DNA of 64,000 nt from Stieleria marina (lineage in GTDB: Bacteria; Planctomycetota; Planctomycetia; Pirellulales; Pirellulaceae). The notes under the pieces are model-generated. The model searched no databases and was not told where the DNA came from. It worked only from the letters and a program-made list of their open reading frames with translations. The stretch covers positions 6,933,719 through 6,997,718 of the forward strand of contig CP036526.1 in assembly GCA_007741555.1 (NCBI GenBank), read 5' to 3'. The stretch's first letter is position 1. The number at the start of each line of letters is the position of its first letter. Below, one piece after another: positions 43,743 to 53,381 of this stretch. Both the position numbers and the translations under genes were made by a program.

Positions 43743-45686
43743 CTATTGCTCGTCGTCGCCGTCTTGCTCTTCTGCAGGAGCGTCGTCGTCGCTCGCAGGA
43801 GCCTCTTGCTTGGCAGAATCAGCATCGTCGGGCGAAGAGGTTTTGGTGTCTGTTTCGCTGCTGCTTTCTGGCTTAGGCGAATCCTTTTCGTCGGCTACTT
43901 TGGCATCTTCGTCCCCTTTGGCCTGTTCGTCTGCTTTCGCATCAGGCTCGTCGGACGCCTCTTCCTTCTTTTCGTCCTTTGTCTTGGCCTCTTCATCCTT
44001 GGCTTCGGTCATCTTCTGCTCTTTTCCTTCTTGCTCCGCAGCCTCCTTCTCGGCTTCTTCTCGCTGCCGCTCTTCCTCTTCCAACTCGCGACGACGTGCT
44101 TCCGCTTTCTGTTCTTGCTGTTCGCGGAACTCCTCGTAAGCCTCGCTGCTGGCCGATCCGTTGGACATCATTTCAGCAAACGAATAAAGAGGAAAATCTT
44201 CGGGCAAATCGTCCGAGTCGATCAAGTTCATGTAGCGAACAATCGAGTTGTACAAATTGTCTGCGGTATCATCGATTACCAAGACAGGGTAGTCGTTGAA
44301 AATTTCGGCCCAGATCTCGAAAGCTTCTTTGTACAAAGCAATTGCCTTATCCAACTCCGCATCGACGTTAGCCTGTTCGGCATCGTAGACCAGCTTCCGG
44401 GCCTTGACTGTTCGCGTTTCTTGCTCTGCTTGAGCGAGCGTCGCCCAGTACGGATAATTGATCTGGTTGCGATAGCCACGCGTCGTGTTCCAGCGAGTGG
44501 CTAAGTCGTTCATCTCATCGATCAACGTGATGGCACGAAGACGAACGGCCGGGTCGGCTGCTTTGACAACTTCTTTCAGATCTGGAACGAGTGACTGCTC
44601 CAAATATCCCATCAGCACTTTGCCTGCTTCCGTCCGGTCTTCTGGCTTTTTCTCGTAAACATTTCGCTCATCGACCGAAAGTGCCGCGACCTTAGCAGCT
44701 TCAGCTTCTTCATAAGCTTTGCCCGTCAACTTGCGAAACTGCGCCAGTTTTTCTTTCCGCATCTCGGCCAGTTCGTCTAGCTGGCCCAGCTTGATTGTGA
44801 ATCGTTCGGTGACCGCAGGAATACTCCGCTTACCAAATTCAGTCCAGTCTTCCGAAGCAAGTCGCCAAGCTTCCTGGGCATTGGAATCGAGCACACCTTC
44901 GCGTTCGATGGCTTCAGCGTGTTTGATTCGCCACTTCGGACCATCAACAAAGTAGTTGATCGGCGTTTGACGTCGAATCTGCACGCCCGAATCGTCGACC
45001 AATTGGTAACCACGACGAAGCCACAGACGCCCCACCAACCAATTATCAGGCTTGCCAAACGGACCGCGGGCCTCTGGGCTGTCGACTGCGATGCCTTCGT
45101 CCATCAGTGCTTTGTGCTGCACTTCGTCGTCGGAGAACAGACGGCGAAACTGTTCTTTTTCGTCGGACGTGCCGAGTTTTTGGCCGTAGAACCAACCGGT
45201 GTACCAAACCAAACGCGTCGCATTTTTGTTTTGACGAACACCGCGTGTCAAAAACTCGGTGCCTTCGCGGACCATTTCGTAGCGTTGGCGATAGTCATCG
45301 AATTCGACCGAGACGTTGTACGCCAAGTTGTGAGCCTGGTGCTCCCAAACTTTGTCGTAGTGCGGCTGCAGCAGAGCAATGTTATTGAGCGTCGCTTTCA
45401 AACGATCCCATTCGTGCATCACGCGATACTCGTGAGCTTTGTTCCACAGCAATGTCGCCGCGACACCACGGAGGCCCAGCGAAGCGAGCTTCATCGTCTC
45501 ACTTGCGGGACTAATTTCGCCGAGATCACTCTCGGCCATGTTATAGGTGACGCGCATTTCCGTTAGCCGTCCACCCGCATCGCCACCACCACTAGATGGT
45601 TGACCAAGCAAGTACAGCGGCACCAGCATCCCCAAGAGGATAACTAGATAAACGATCTTGCGTCCAAAGACAGACGAACGATTCAT
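43743..45686 (-). CDS. membrane-anchored helical-repeat protein linked to an ABC exporter
   Basis: This is a 647-residue protein. One N-terminal membrane segment (IVYLVILLGMLVPLYLLG, ~10-28) is followed by an extended TPR-like helical domain (LGLRGVAATLLWNKAHEYRV, WDRLKATLNNIALLQPHYDK, TRLVWYTGWFYGQKLG, KAIALYKEAFEIWAEIFNDY). The last ~120 residues form a coiled, extremely charged tail rich in Glu, Lys, Asp and Ala that is probably disordered. The start overlaps the stop of the permease gene by ATGA (45683-45686). This shows it belongs to the ABC operon and probably acts with the transporter on the outside of the membrane. I know of no defined function for this family; similar ABC-permease-TPR trios appear in planctomycetes as far as I recall. 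Confidence 0.82.
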   Translation of the reverse strand: MNRSSVFGRKIVYLVILLGMLVPLYLLGQPSSGGGDAGGRLTEMRVTYNMAESDLGEISPASETMKLASLGLRGVAATLLWNKAHEYRVMHEWDRLKATLNNIALLQPHYDKVWEHQAHNLAYNVSVEFDDYRQRYEMVREGTEFLTRGVRQNKNATRLVWYTGWFYGQKLGTSDEKEQFRRLFSDDEVQHKALMDEGIAVDSPEARGPFGKPDNWLVGRLWLRRGYQLVDDSGVQIRRQTPINYFVDGPKWRIKHAEAIEREGVLDSNAQEAWRLASEDWTEFGKRSIPAVTERFTIKLGQLDELAEMRKEKLAQFRKLTGKAYEEAEAAKVAALSVDERNVYEKKPEDRTEAGKVLMGYLEQSLVPDLKEVVKAADPAVRLRAITLIDEMNDLATRWNTTRGYRNQINYPYWATLAQAEQETRTVKARKLVYDAEQANVDAELDKAIALYKEAFEIWAEIFNDYPVLVIDDTADNLYNSIVRYMNLIDSDDLPEDFPLYSFAEMMSNGSASSEAYEEFREQQEQKAEARRRELEEEERQREEAEKEAAEQEGKEQKMTEAKDEEAKTKDEKKEEASDEPDAKADEQAKGDEDAKVADEKDSPKPESSSETDTKTSSPDDADSAKQEAPASDDDAPAEEQDGDDEQ

Positions 45687-47578
45687 GCCGCGATCTCACG
45701 CGATTTAAGGAAGAAATAGCTAATCAAAAAAGCGAGAATGCAGTATCCCAGGGTGGCGACAGTGTGCCGCCCAAGCAGTGCACCAAAAATGTCAAATCCA
45801 CTGGCAGCGTATTCCGCCGTGCCGACCATTTTGGGCAAGTTAGGCAGGGCAGTCGCAATGGCATCCAGCATGTAAACAATGCCAGCGTCCAGTGTTTTGA
45901 TGACTTTGCCGGCTACCGCTTCGACATCCAATTGCGTCGTCATGGCATCCTGCTGCAAGATGCGAACAAACGCTTCGATCGGACCTCCGCCGTTGGACAT
46001 ATTCGAATCGATCCAGTGACGCGTGTCGTAAATCTGTTCGGCAGAAAAACCAAGCAGAACACAGACCGACGTAGCCACCATCGCGACGGGGCCACTCAAA
46101 AACGTACTGAACATTACACCAAACGCGATCACCATCGTCATCTGAAGCCAAATCGACCCGTAGGCTTTGGTCAGGTTCCAAGCAAAAGTCGATTCAGCCG
46201 GACGCAGATAAACACTTGATTTGGTGACACCCAAGTACTGTTCACGATCTAAACATTTCAACTGGATCTGCACGTGTCCGTCATCACTGACCAAGTCATC
46301 AAAGAGATCCAAATCCATCGCTTCGCCGCTGGCATCCGTCCCTTTACGTGTCAGAGGGATGACTTTTTCGTCAACTTGATATTCGTCGACAACGAAGTCG
46401 ATTGGGTCAAATTCGGCTTTGGTATCCGGATTGCGGACCGTCAACGTCCCCCGAATCCCCGATTCGATATCGCCTTTGTAAGAACGATAGGCTCGCACCG
46501 ACAAATCGATTGGGATGCCTTCGGAGTAGCGTGATTGTGTGACGTCTTTGAACTCGAACGTTGCGACGGCAAGTGTCGCTCCTTCGATGTAACCGTGTTC
46601 GATTTTGCGAGGGCCCTTGGCGATACCCAGCACTCGCGAAACACCCGCGGTGCCGTAGCCGCGATTGATTTGTTCGGCCCCCACGTCGATGCCAGCTTCT
46701 TTGACATTGCCCGAGCGGTCCGTAAAGCTGACTTCGCCGTACGACGGGACCCTGGCACGCAAAGCTCCTTGAGGGGATCCGATGACGAATTTTCCATCCT
46801 CGGTTCGCCGCACCACGTGCTTGTGACCACGCTGAATATCGGTCAGCCCCAAGCCGTCTTCGGCATTGATCGTGAACGAGTGTTTGTGGAACTGAACGTA
46901 GTCGGTTTCACCAACAAGTTCACCGCGACCATTGTCGACCACTTCGGCGACTTCTAAATGCGTATGCCGGAGTCCACGTTTGACAAAGATGTAACTGGCC
47001 AAACCCATCGGGACCAGAATAAGCGTTCCCACGCCGACAAAACCAAGCATTCGGCCCAAAACGATTTCCGTGGGTCGCACGGGTTTGGTCACGATCGTGT
47101 AGATCGTTTTGCTTTTAATATCCATCGGCAACGAAAACGCACTGATGAACAACGCCAACGCCAAAACCAGGTAGTTGGTGGCCGTCAAGACAAAACTGAT
47201 GTAGAGCCGTGCTGGATCGTCGCTTTTGGGATCCAAGTACCATCCGGCCAGCAGTAGGCCGACGACAAAAAGCCCAACAACGAACAGTACTTTGCGGCGA
47301 ATGGCTTCCTTGAATGCCAAACGTGCCAGCGCCATGATACGTCGCGGCGAGGTTCCGGGCAGATCAAAACGAATCAGATCGCGGACTGTTCGCGCGACCG
47401 CATAGAAGCCTTCGACAGGTCCGTAGCGTGCTGCGGAAATGATGTAGCCAACCATCAAGCCCAGTACGATCGACAAGACAATCAGGACGACGCCCTGAAG
47501 TAAAGCGCTCTCTAGGAATGCGTCGGGTCGCAAGAGCCATTCGTTGAATGACCAGAAGTCTTCGGGTTGGAGGTTCAC
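45683..47578 (-). CDS. ABC-2 type transporter permease with large extracytoplasmic domain
   Basis: This is a 631-residue membrane protein. A first helix ([20 protein letters not shown]) precedes a cytoplasmic stretch with [19 protein letters not shown], an elbow-like segment of ABC-2 permeases. Helices then follow ([59 protein letters not shown]). A soluble beta-rich domain (~215-470) is inserted before the last helices ([38 protein letters not shown]). The [20 protein letters not shown] motif is typical of ABC-2 exporters next to the coupling helix. The start is a GTG overlapping the stop of the ATPase gene (GTGA, 47575-47578), and its end overlaps the next gene. It forms a pump with the 47575 ATPase; substrate unknown. 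Confidence 0.85.
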   Translation of the reverse strand: MNLQPEDFWSFNEWLLRPDAFLESALLQGVVLIVLSIVLGLMVGYIISAARYGPVEGFYAVARTVRDLIRFDLPGTSPRRIMALARLAFKEAIRRKVLFVVGLFVVGLLLAGWYLDPKSDDPARLYISFVLTATNYLVLALALFISAFSLPMDIKSKTIYTIVTKPVRPTEIVLGRMLGFVGVGTLILVPMGLASYIFVKRGLRHTHLEVAEVVDNGRGELVGETDYVQFHKHSFTINAEDGLGLTDIQRGHKHVVRRTEDGKFVIGSPQGALRARVPSYGEVSFTDRSGNVKEAGIDVGAEQINRGYGTAGVSRVLGIAKGPRKIEHGYIEGATLAVATFEFKDVTQSRYSEGIPIDLSVRAYRSYKGDIESGIRGTLTVRNPDTKAEFDPIDFVVDEYQVDEKVIPLTRKGTDASGEAMDLDLFDDLVSDDGHVQIQLKCLDREQYLGVTKSSVYLRPAESTFAWNLTKAYGSIWLQMTMVIAFGVMFSTFLSGPVAMVATSVCVLLGFSAEQIYDTRHWIDSNMSNGGGPIEAFVRILQQDAMTTQLDVEAVAGKVIKTLDAGIVYMLDAIATALPNLPKMVGTAEYAASGFDIFGALLGRHTVATLGYCILAFLISYFFLKSREIAA

Positions 47579-48573
47579 TGATCCGAACCCTCCGAATCAC
47601 TCGCAGCGGAACTTGCCGCCGCATCCTGTGAACCCACTCGGCGAGCACCTGGACGAGCCTCACTTTCGCGAACGATGTTCAAGAACAAGTCTTCCATCGT
47701 GGCGGTTGGATTGTCGATCGATTTGAGATCGCCACCGTGACGCTTGATCACTTCGGCAATTTCGTCTTTCGCTTGGTCGCTCAAGCCACTGGCGTGAACT
47801 TCGGTGATGTCTTGGACTTTCAACAGGTCGGCAACACGCCCCAGTTCCTTCAATTCGCCTTGGTGCAGAATCGCAACACGATCGCAGACGTCCTGAACGT
47901 CGGCCAGTTGGTGACTGCACAGCAGCACGGTTTTGCCTTGGTCGCGAAGTGAAAGAATCAGGTCTTTCATCTCGCGGGTTCCAATCGGGTCCAAACCGGT
48001 GGTCGGTTCGTCCAACAGAACGAGGTCGGGATCGTTGATCAACGCTTGGGCCAGACCAACACGCCGAGTCATTCCCTTTGAATACTCACGAAGTTGACGG
48101 TGCTTGGCAGCTTCCAGACCGACCAGCTTGATCAGTTCGGAGACACGCTGCTTTCGGTGAGCACCGGACATGTCGAACAGGCGACCGTAAAAATCCAGAG
48201 TCTCTTCGGCGGAAAGAAACTTATAGAGATACGACTCCTCGGGCAGGTAACCGATTCGCTCGTTCTTTTTGGTTTCCGTGGCGTCTTTGTCGAATACCAA
48301 GACACGGCCACTGGTCGGGAACAAGAGTCCCAAAATCAATTTAATCGTCGTCGACTTGCCGCTACCGTTTGGTCCAAGAAGCCCAAAAATCTCGCCCTTG
48401 CGAACCTCGATGTCGAGCGACTTGAGGGCGTGAACTTTCTTTCGCCCCCAAAAGTCACGGTAAATCTTGCTGAGGTTCCGGGTTTCGATCACAACGCCAG
48501 AATCGGCGGAGGGTGAGGCGGTAGTCGCGGCCGCAGGGTCGGCGACCGCAGTTGAATCGTTATCCACGAGCAA
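47575..48573 (-). CDS. ABC transporter ATP-binding protein
   Basis: This 332-residue ATPase of the drug/lipid/polymer exporter type opens the operon. The Walker A motif is [20 protein letters not shown], the signature [15 protein letters not shown] (SKGM in place of the usual SGGQ), and the Walker [14 protein letters not shown]. The H-loop is in [15 protein letters not shown] Ala/Ser/Glu-rich C-terminal extension (~300-332) carries the stop that overlaps the permease start. The frame begins with TTG at 48573, and a GTG two codons later is an equally likely start; neither has a clear ribosome site. With the permease and the helical protein it forms a three-gene unit linked by 4-bp overlaps. 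Export direction is inferred from subfamily. Confidence 0.92.
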   Translation of the reverse strand: MLVDNDSTAVADPAAATTASPSADSGVVIETRNLSKIYRDFWGRKKVHALKSLDIEVRKGEIFGLLGPNGSGKSTTIKLILGLLFPTSGRVLVFDKDATETKKNERIGYLPEESYLYKFLSAEETLDFYGRLFDMSGAHRKQRVSELIKLVGLEAAKHRQLREYSKGMTRRVGLAQALINDPDLVLLDEPTTGLDPIGTREMKDLILSLRDQGKTVLLCSHQLADVQDVCDRVAILHQGELKELGRVADLLKVQDITEVHASGLSDQAKDEIAEVIKRHGGDLKSIDNPTATMEDLFLNIVRESEARPGARRVGSQDAAASSAASDSEGSDQ

Positions 48574-48963
48574 ACGCTTGGGTGAGGGACAATCGGGGGG
48601 ATCATGTAGTCAGACGAGTTTTTGCGAAAACAAAGACCCAGTCCAAGATTTTTACGCTACGGCACTGCGGCGCGAAGTGTTCGTGTTTTTTGCTTTCCAA
48701 GCGTGAAACGTTATCGATTCTCGCTCCAGGGTGCTACTTCCCCACCGCGCAGCCGCAAAAGTGCTCACCACGCGGACGATCGAAAGCTCACCGCGGGCGA
48801 CTGAAAGCTCACCCTGTGGCATCCCAAGGGAGGATGCCCCAGCAAAAGTCGAAGGTCCACGAATACCGAAAACCGCTCGCTCAGGCTAAAACGATAGCTG
48901 CGGCGACCTGGAGGAAAGGACGCAAATTCGATCATTCCCTTTTTCTGACGACCGGAAACGTTC
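48574..48963. other. divergent intergenic region with short direct repeats and a hairpin
   Basis: These 390 bases separate the leftward ABC operon from folC. The core GCTCACC occurs three times at 21-23 bp spacing (48763, 48786, 48807), twice within GAAAGCTCACC. A hairpin follows immediately (GGCATCC at 48818-48824 with 48832-48838). Open frames here are not protein-like. Confidence 0.5.
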
Positions 48964-50487
48964 TTGAGCCAATCCGATTCGCAATCACCATCGGATCCAC
49001 CACGCACCGAAACGCGTGATTTGGACGCGCGTGATCTGAACGCCCGCTACCAGAAAGCGTTGTCGTTTCTGTACGACCGCATCAATTATGAAAAAATGGC
49101 CAGCGGGACGGCTCGATACCCGTTTCGTTTACATCGCACCGGCGAACTGCTGCGAGAACTTGGGCTGGATGGATTTCTGGCCGAATGTGTCGATCAGCCC
49201 CAAATCCCGATCGTTCACATCGCCGGCACCAAAGGCAAAGGCTCCACGGGTTCGATGGTGGCATCGATCCTGACCGCCTCAGGAATGGTGACGGGACTGT
49301 ACACGTCGCCCCACTTGAATGACCTGGAAGAACGCTTTCGCATCGACGGCCAACCCTGCTCGCGAGAGCAATTGGCGGATTTGGTCGAGGAAATCGCTCC
49401 GGTCGCTCAGAAATTTGCGGACCAGGGCCACGGTGATCCGTCGTTTTTTGAATTGACAACGGCCATTGGTTTGCTGCACTTTCAAAAACAAAAATGCGAT
49501 GCCATTGTCTTGGAAGTTGGCTTGGGCGGACGACTCGACAGCACCAACGTCTGCATGAGCAGCGTATCCGCGATCACTTCGATTGGCTTGGACCACCAAC
49601 ACGTCCTGGGCAACACCTTGGCCGAAATCGCCGCCGAAAAAGCCGGCATCATCAAACCGGGAGTACCGCTGGTCAGCGGAGTTCGCGGCGGTGAAGCGGC
49701 AGAGGTAATCGCTGCGAAGGCGACGAAGGCCAGGGCAAACTTGTTTCAACTGGGCAAGGATTTCGATTTTCAGTGCCAACCCGATTCGCAGTGGGGATCC
49801 ACCCTGGATTACCGAGTGATTCCGCAAGTAGCCCCGCTAAAGGAAACGACCGACCGACCGCTGGATCCCGATACGAACATGTCGCAAGTTGAACTGGGAT
49901 TGGACGGCGAACATCAAGCTCACAATGCAGCGGTCGCGATTACGATCGCGCGACAGCTGCAGCTACGAATCTTAAGAGATTCTTCCAAGACGCCCCCCCA
50001 CACGATCAACGAACAAGCAATTCGCGATGGACTGCAAAATGTCCGATGCCCAGGACGAGTCGAGCGTTTTTGTTTGGCGAACGGCATCACGGCAATCGTC
50101 GATGCAGCCCACAACGACGATTCGATTGCGGCTCTGTGCCGATGCATCGAACAACGGCGGGGCGACCAGAAAGTCGCCGTTGTGTTTGGAACTAGCCGAG
50201 ACAAATCAGCGGATTCGATGCTGAAACTGCTAGCCCCCGCGGCGGATCTGCTGGTACTGACGCAGTTTGAGGGCAACCCGCGATATCGCCCGACCGACGA
50301 CCTTCTGCCGTTGGTCCCCCCGTCGGCGACGCGAAACACAGTCGTGCAAAGAACACCGATCGAAGCCTGCCAGGCTGGAATCGACTTTCTTGGCTCCGGC
50401 GGCACTTTGGTGATCTGTGGTTCGTTTTTCTTGGCCGCGGAAACGCGACCTTGGGTAGAATCGTTGTCCAACGAGACATCCCATTAG
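48964..50487 (+). CDS. folC: folylpolyglutamate synthase / dihydrofolate synthase
   Basis: This is a 507-residue Mur-ligase-fold enzyme that adds glutamate to folates (and probably to dihydropteroate). The ATP loop is VHIAGTKGKGSTGSMVASIL, followed by YTSPHLNDLEERFRIDG (the folate-binding loop), FELTTAIGLLHFQKQKCDAI, and the central-domain VGLGGRLDSTNVC and TSIGLDHQHVLG with ITSIGLDH as metal-site segment. The C-terminal domain has RCPGRVERF and IVDAAHNDDSIAAL. It is slightly longer than the usual ~430 because of a disordered N-terminal extension and an insertion around 270-290. Translation begins at a TTG with GGAAA upstream; no in-frame ATG precedes the conserved core. The phosphopantetheinyl transferase gene follows after 4 bases, so they form an operon. 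Confidence 0.92.
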   Translation: MSQSDSQSPSDPPRTETRDLDARDLNARYQKALSFLYDRINYEKMASGTARYPFRLHRTGELLRELGLDGFLAECVDQPQIPIVHIAGTKGKGSTGSMVASILTASGMVTGLYTSPHLNDLEERFRIDGQPCSREQLADLVEEIAPVAQKFADQGHGDPSFFELTTAIGLLHFQKQKCDAIVLEVGLGGRLDSTNVCMSSVSAITSIGLDHQHVLGNTLAEIAAEKAGIIKPGVPLVSGVRGGEAAEVIAAKATKARANLFQLGKDFDFQCQPDSQWGSTLDYRVIPQVAPLKETTDRPLDPDTNMSQVELGLDGEHQAHNAAVAITIARQLQLRILRDSSKTPPHTINEQAIRDGLQNVRCPGRVERFCLANGITAIVDAAHNDDSIAALCRCIEQRRGDQKVAVVFGTSRDKSADSMLKLLAPAADLLVLTQFEGNPRYRPTDDLLPLVPPSATRNTVVQRTPIEACQAGIDFLGSGGTLVICGSFFLAAETRPWVESLSNETSH

Positions 50488-50491
50488 GAAC

Positions 50492-51244
50492 GTGAGAACA
50501 CACGGCCACGTGAGCGATCCCCAGAACACAGTAACGCTTTGGCATGCAACGACGTCGTCGGAAAAACCGGGGCGAATCGAGGCATGTTGCGAATCCTGGC
50601 TGGATCAAGACGAGATTGTGCGAGCCGATCGGTTTCGCAAATCGACGTCGCGCAACCAGCATGTGGTGGGCCGAGGAATGGCGCGGCGCCTGCTGGGCGA
50701 TGAAGCGGTGACGCCAAACGAGATTCAGTTTGCGCACGCTGTTCACGGTAAACCGTACGTGGTCCGACCGGACGCGGCCAAACAACCTTTCAACGTGGCG
50801 CATACCGATGGGCTGGTGATGTGCTGCGTTGGCCAGGACCGGCACGAATTGGTAGGCGTCGATGTCGAACGATTGGGACGTCGCACGGATCCTGAATTAG
50901 CCCAACGCTATTTTTCGCAACCGGAAATCGATTTTCTGCAGTCAAAACCAGAAGGCGAAGTGCGGCGAGATTCTTTCTTGCGCATCTGGACACTCAAAGA
51001 GTCTTTCATCAAAGCGATCGGCACCGGATTGCAAACACCGCTTGCCGACTTTGCTTTTGTCGATATCGATTCGGATCAGCCGCGAATCGAGTTGCTTAAT
51101 CCAAAGCTGCAGTCGGACATGTCATGGCAGTTCTTTTCCATCGAACCGCGCCAAGGATTCATCGGCGCGGTCGCGGTGGCTTGCCGACAAAACGCCGACG
51201 AAGTGCGAGTTGACCTGAGAAGTTTTGACGATTTGGTGGTTTGA
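50492..51244 (+). CDS. 4'-phosphopantetheinyl transferase, Sfp type
   Basis: This ~250-residue enzyme would move phosphopantetheine from CoA to a carrier-protein serine. The two magnesium-site motifs of the Sfp/Gsp family are present: VGVDVERLGRR and LRIWTLKESFIKAIGTGL. The N-terminal half has GRGMARRLLG and VHGKPYV followed by FNVAHTDGLVMC, all family signatures. The start is uncertain: the GTG at 50492 lies 4 bases after the folC stop with AGGAA too close, while an in-frame GTG at 50510 gives 244 residues with spacing to GAGAAC. It is a translationally close second gene of the folC transcript. Whether it serves fatty-acid ACP or a secondary-metabolite synthase cannot be told from this window. 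Confidence 0.9.
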   Translation: MRTHGHVSDPQNTVTLWHATTSSEKPGRIEACCESWLDQDEIVRADRFRKSTSRNQHVVGRGMARRLLGDEAVTPNEIQFAHAVHGKPYVVRPDAAKQPFNVAHTDGLVMCCVGQDRHELVGVDVERLGRRTDPELAQRYFSQPEIDFLQSKPEGEVRRDSFLRIWTLKESFIKAIGTGLQTPLADFAFVDIDSDQPRIELLNPKLQSDMSWQFFSIEPRQGFIGAVAVACRQNADEVRVDLRSFDDLVV

Positions 51245-51257
51245 TTTGCAAGCCAAA

Positions 51258-51566
51258 CTAGTTGCTCAAATCCCGCAAAAACGTCTCAAACACGGTGTTT
51301 TCGAGGATTCCACGCTCCTCGCCGAGCGTTTGCTTCGTCGGGACCGGCAAAGTTTTCCTGTTCAGAACGACTGGAATAACCAAATGCTCGCGATCAATTG
51401 TGCCGATAACTCCGCCTGAAGCGGTTGTTCTGAACGCATTGATCACAAAAACGATCAGGCCTAAGGACGATCTTGTTTCAGGAGCCACGCCGGGGGGATG
51501 GCTCGATGGGACGACCCAGTCGGTTGTCACTCGAGTCTTGGATGTGCAGTCAGCACTGCCGTTCAT
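51258..51566 (-). CDS. uncertain short ORF, hypothetical
   Basis: A 102-residue minus-strand frame in the 417-bp gap before the BBP7 gene has moderately protein-like sequence in its second half (GGVIGTIDREHLVIPVVLNR, GERGILENTVFETFLRDLSN-like end). I do not recognise it, the start has no ribosome site, and a 117-residue plus-strand frame overlaps it fully. It may be a real small protein, a decayed gene end, or noise. Nothing else is seen in 51245-51661 apart from the GGAG ribosome site of the next gene at 51649-51652. Confidence 0.22.
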   Translation of the reverse strand: MNGSADCTSKTRVTTDWVVPSSHPPGVAPETRSSLGLIVFVINAFRTTASGGVIGTIDREHLVIPVVLNRKTLPVPTKQTLGEERGILENTVFETFLRDLSN

Positions 51567-51661
51567 TCGTTGTCACGACAAAGTTTGTCGCATCAGCGCT
51601 CCCCGCAATTGTTAAAACCGGCCCAAGGTAGAAAGCGGCTGCGGCTGCGGAGACGTTTGCA

Positions 51662-53230
51662 ATGCAACGAATGACTCAATCAAACAATTCGACCCGATTC
51701 CAACTCGTAGCGGGTCACCCAACTCGACTCCTGATGGCAGCCCTGGTGCTGTCGTTTGGTTCGCTCATGGCGAATACCCAAGCTCAGGCTCAAGTTGTCC
51801 AAGCCGACTACGATTTCCAAGCGAGTGGCTTCGTCACGCCAGCCGGTGTCAAACCGCCCGGAAGCTACAACGGCATTGCTCCCGTGGGTTACTACCCATC
51901 GGCTGATGCCGCCTCCGCTTGTGATAGCGGTGCCTGCGACAGCGGCGGCTGTGATTCATACGGCGGTGGATCAAGCGGCGACGTCTTCGGTGGCGGAAAC
52001 GCTAACGCAGGCTGCGGCGGAATGCTTGGTCAACTCGGCGGCGGGGCAATGGCCTGCGGTGGCTGTGGTCGCAATGGCTGTGGTGCCTGCAAAGGCCTGT
52101 CAAATCTTCGACACATGTGTTTGTTCTGTCGCGGAGCTGGTTGCAGTGCTTGCCAGCTTTGCCAAGAAAACGGAATCTTGGGCCTAGGTGCTGGCGGACT
52201 CCTTGGAGCCCTCTCCAGCCTTCGCCCTTACAGCGAAGCTGGCCTGTGTGCACAACGCTGGTACGACCTTTCGCTAGAAGTGATGATGTTGGGTCACAAC
52301 ACTGGCTCGATGGGCGGACTCGGTGGCGTAACGTCACGCGGAGCCGGTGGTCCAATCGTGCTGGGCAGCGGCGACACGAGCGATGGTGGACTTGAGCCAG
52401 GCTTTCGGCTTTCGGGTGCCATCATGATGGGTGCCGGAGCCAACATCGAAGCAACTTGGGTCGGCGGTCATGAATGGGAAGACACCGCATCGGTAACCGA
52501 TGCTGGATTTGGACTGTTCTCCTTCATCTCCGATTTCGGAAACACTCCCAACAACGGCTTCGACGACACAGACCGTTCGAGCGTCCAGAGCCTAACGACA
52601 ACTAGCGAGTTTGATTCGGTCGAACTCAACTACCGACGACGCACAGTCTGGCCTTACTGCCGCTTCCAAGGTTCGTGGCTGGTAGGCCTTCGCTATGTCG
52701 GCTACGACGATGGCTTGGCCTACACGACTCGCGGCGACGTCAACAACGGCGGTGCAGGACGACTACGATACTTTCAATCGGACGACCAAACTCAGAACAG
52801 CATGTTCGGTGCTCAAGCTGGCGGTGACTTTTGGTGGAACATCGTCCCCGGTGTTTCGCTGGGTATCGGCGGCAAACTGGGTGTGCTGAAGAACGATATC
52901 GATGCACGAACCAATCTGCGAGCAAACTCACTGGGACTCAATGCCACTCCAGGCACTGCTCGCGGCACGTTTAGCGACAGCGACACGACGGCAATGGGCG
53001 AATTCGAGTTCAAGATGGTTTATCGACTATCGCATTCCTGGACCGTTCGCACTTCGTACTACTTGCTAGGCATCGAAGACGTCGCTTTCGGCTCAGTGGA
53101 TCCGGTTGCCATCAACCAGTTCGTGCAATCCGCCGGCGGCTCAACTCCTGTTGTCATCGGCGAACGAGCGTTCCAGTTCGACTCACTGGTCAATCATGGT
53201 TTCTCGGTCGGTGCTGAATACGTTTGGTAA
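51662..53230 (+). CDS. BBP7-type outer-membrane beta-barrel protein with Cys-rich N-terminal region
   Basis: This is a 522-residue exported protein; the ATG has CGGAG at 9 bases. A signal peptide (LLMAALVLSFGSLMANTQAQAQ) is followed by a Gly/Ser/Cys-rich region (~80-180: CDSGACDSGGCDSYGGG, MACGGCGRNGCGACKG, CLFCRGAGCSACQLC) containing more than a dozen cysteines. The rest (~205-522) is an antiparallel barrel of BBP7 type: WYDLSLEVMMLGHNTG, GFRLSGAIMMGAGANIEATW, VELNYRRRTVWPYCRFQGSW, FGAQAGGDFWWNIVPGVSLG. It ends SLVNHGFSVGAEYVW, whose terminal aromatic fits an outer-membrane barrel recognised by BamA. Planctomycetes encode many BBP7 paralogues. The cysteines could link it to the wall protein layer, which is inference. 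A terminator follows. Confidence 0.88.
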   Translation: MQRMTQSNNSTRFQLVAGHPTRLLMAALVLSFGSLMANTQAQAQVVQADYDFQASGFVTPAGVKPPGSYNGIAPVGYYPSADAASACDSGACDSGGCDSYGGGSSGDVFGGGNANAGCGGMLGQLGGGAMACGGCGRNGCGACKGLSNLRHMCLFCRGAGCSACQLCQENGILGLGAGGLLGALSSLRPYSEAGLCAQRWYDLSLEVMMLGHNTGSMGGLGGVTSRGAGGPIVLGSGDTSDGGLEPGFRLSGAIMMGAGANIEATWVGGHEWEDTASVTDAGFGLFSFISDFGNTPNNGFDDTDRSSVQSLTTTSEFDSVELNYRRRTVWPYCRFQGSWLVGLRYVGYDDGLAYTTRGDVNNGGAGRLRYFQSDDQTQNSMFGAQAGGDFWWNIVPGVSLGIGGKLGVLKNDIDARTNLRANSLGLNATPGTARGTFSDSDTTAMGEFEFKMVYRLSHSWTVRTSYYLLGIEDVAFGSVDPVAINQFVQSAGGSTPVVIGERAFQFDSLVNHGFSVGAEYVW

Positions 53231-53257
53231 AGCAAACGCCTCGCATCAGAGAACCAC

Positions 53258-53293
53258 AAAAGCCCGCCCGGCTGACCCAGGCGGGCTTTTTTT
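53258..53293 (+). terminator. rho-independent terminator of the BBP7 gene
   Basis: AGCCCGCC (53261-53268) pairs with GGCGGGCT (53280-53287) around an 11-base loop and runs into TTTTTTT, 30 bp after the stop. Confidence 0.9.
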
Positions 53294-53370
53294 ATGTTTG
53301 TCCGGCTGACCCTAGTGGGCTTTTCTTGTGTTCGCCCGGCTGAACGCTGTCTGGCTTTTGCTGATTCGCA
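53269..53370 (+). repeat. three tandem 34-bp copies of the terminator unit
   Basis: The unit beginning CGGCTGA and containing GGGCTTTT recurs at 53269, 53303 and 53337, exactly 34 bp apart. The first copy is the functional terminator end. The later copies have mutated arms (GGGCTTTTCTTG, TGGCTTTTGC) and weaker hairpins. Confidence 0.75.
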
Positions 53371-53381
53371 GTCAGCGATTT

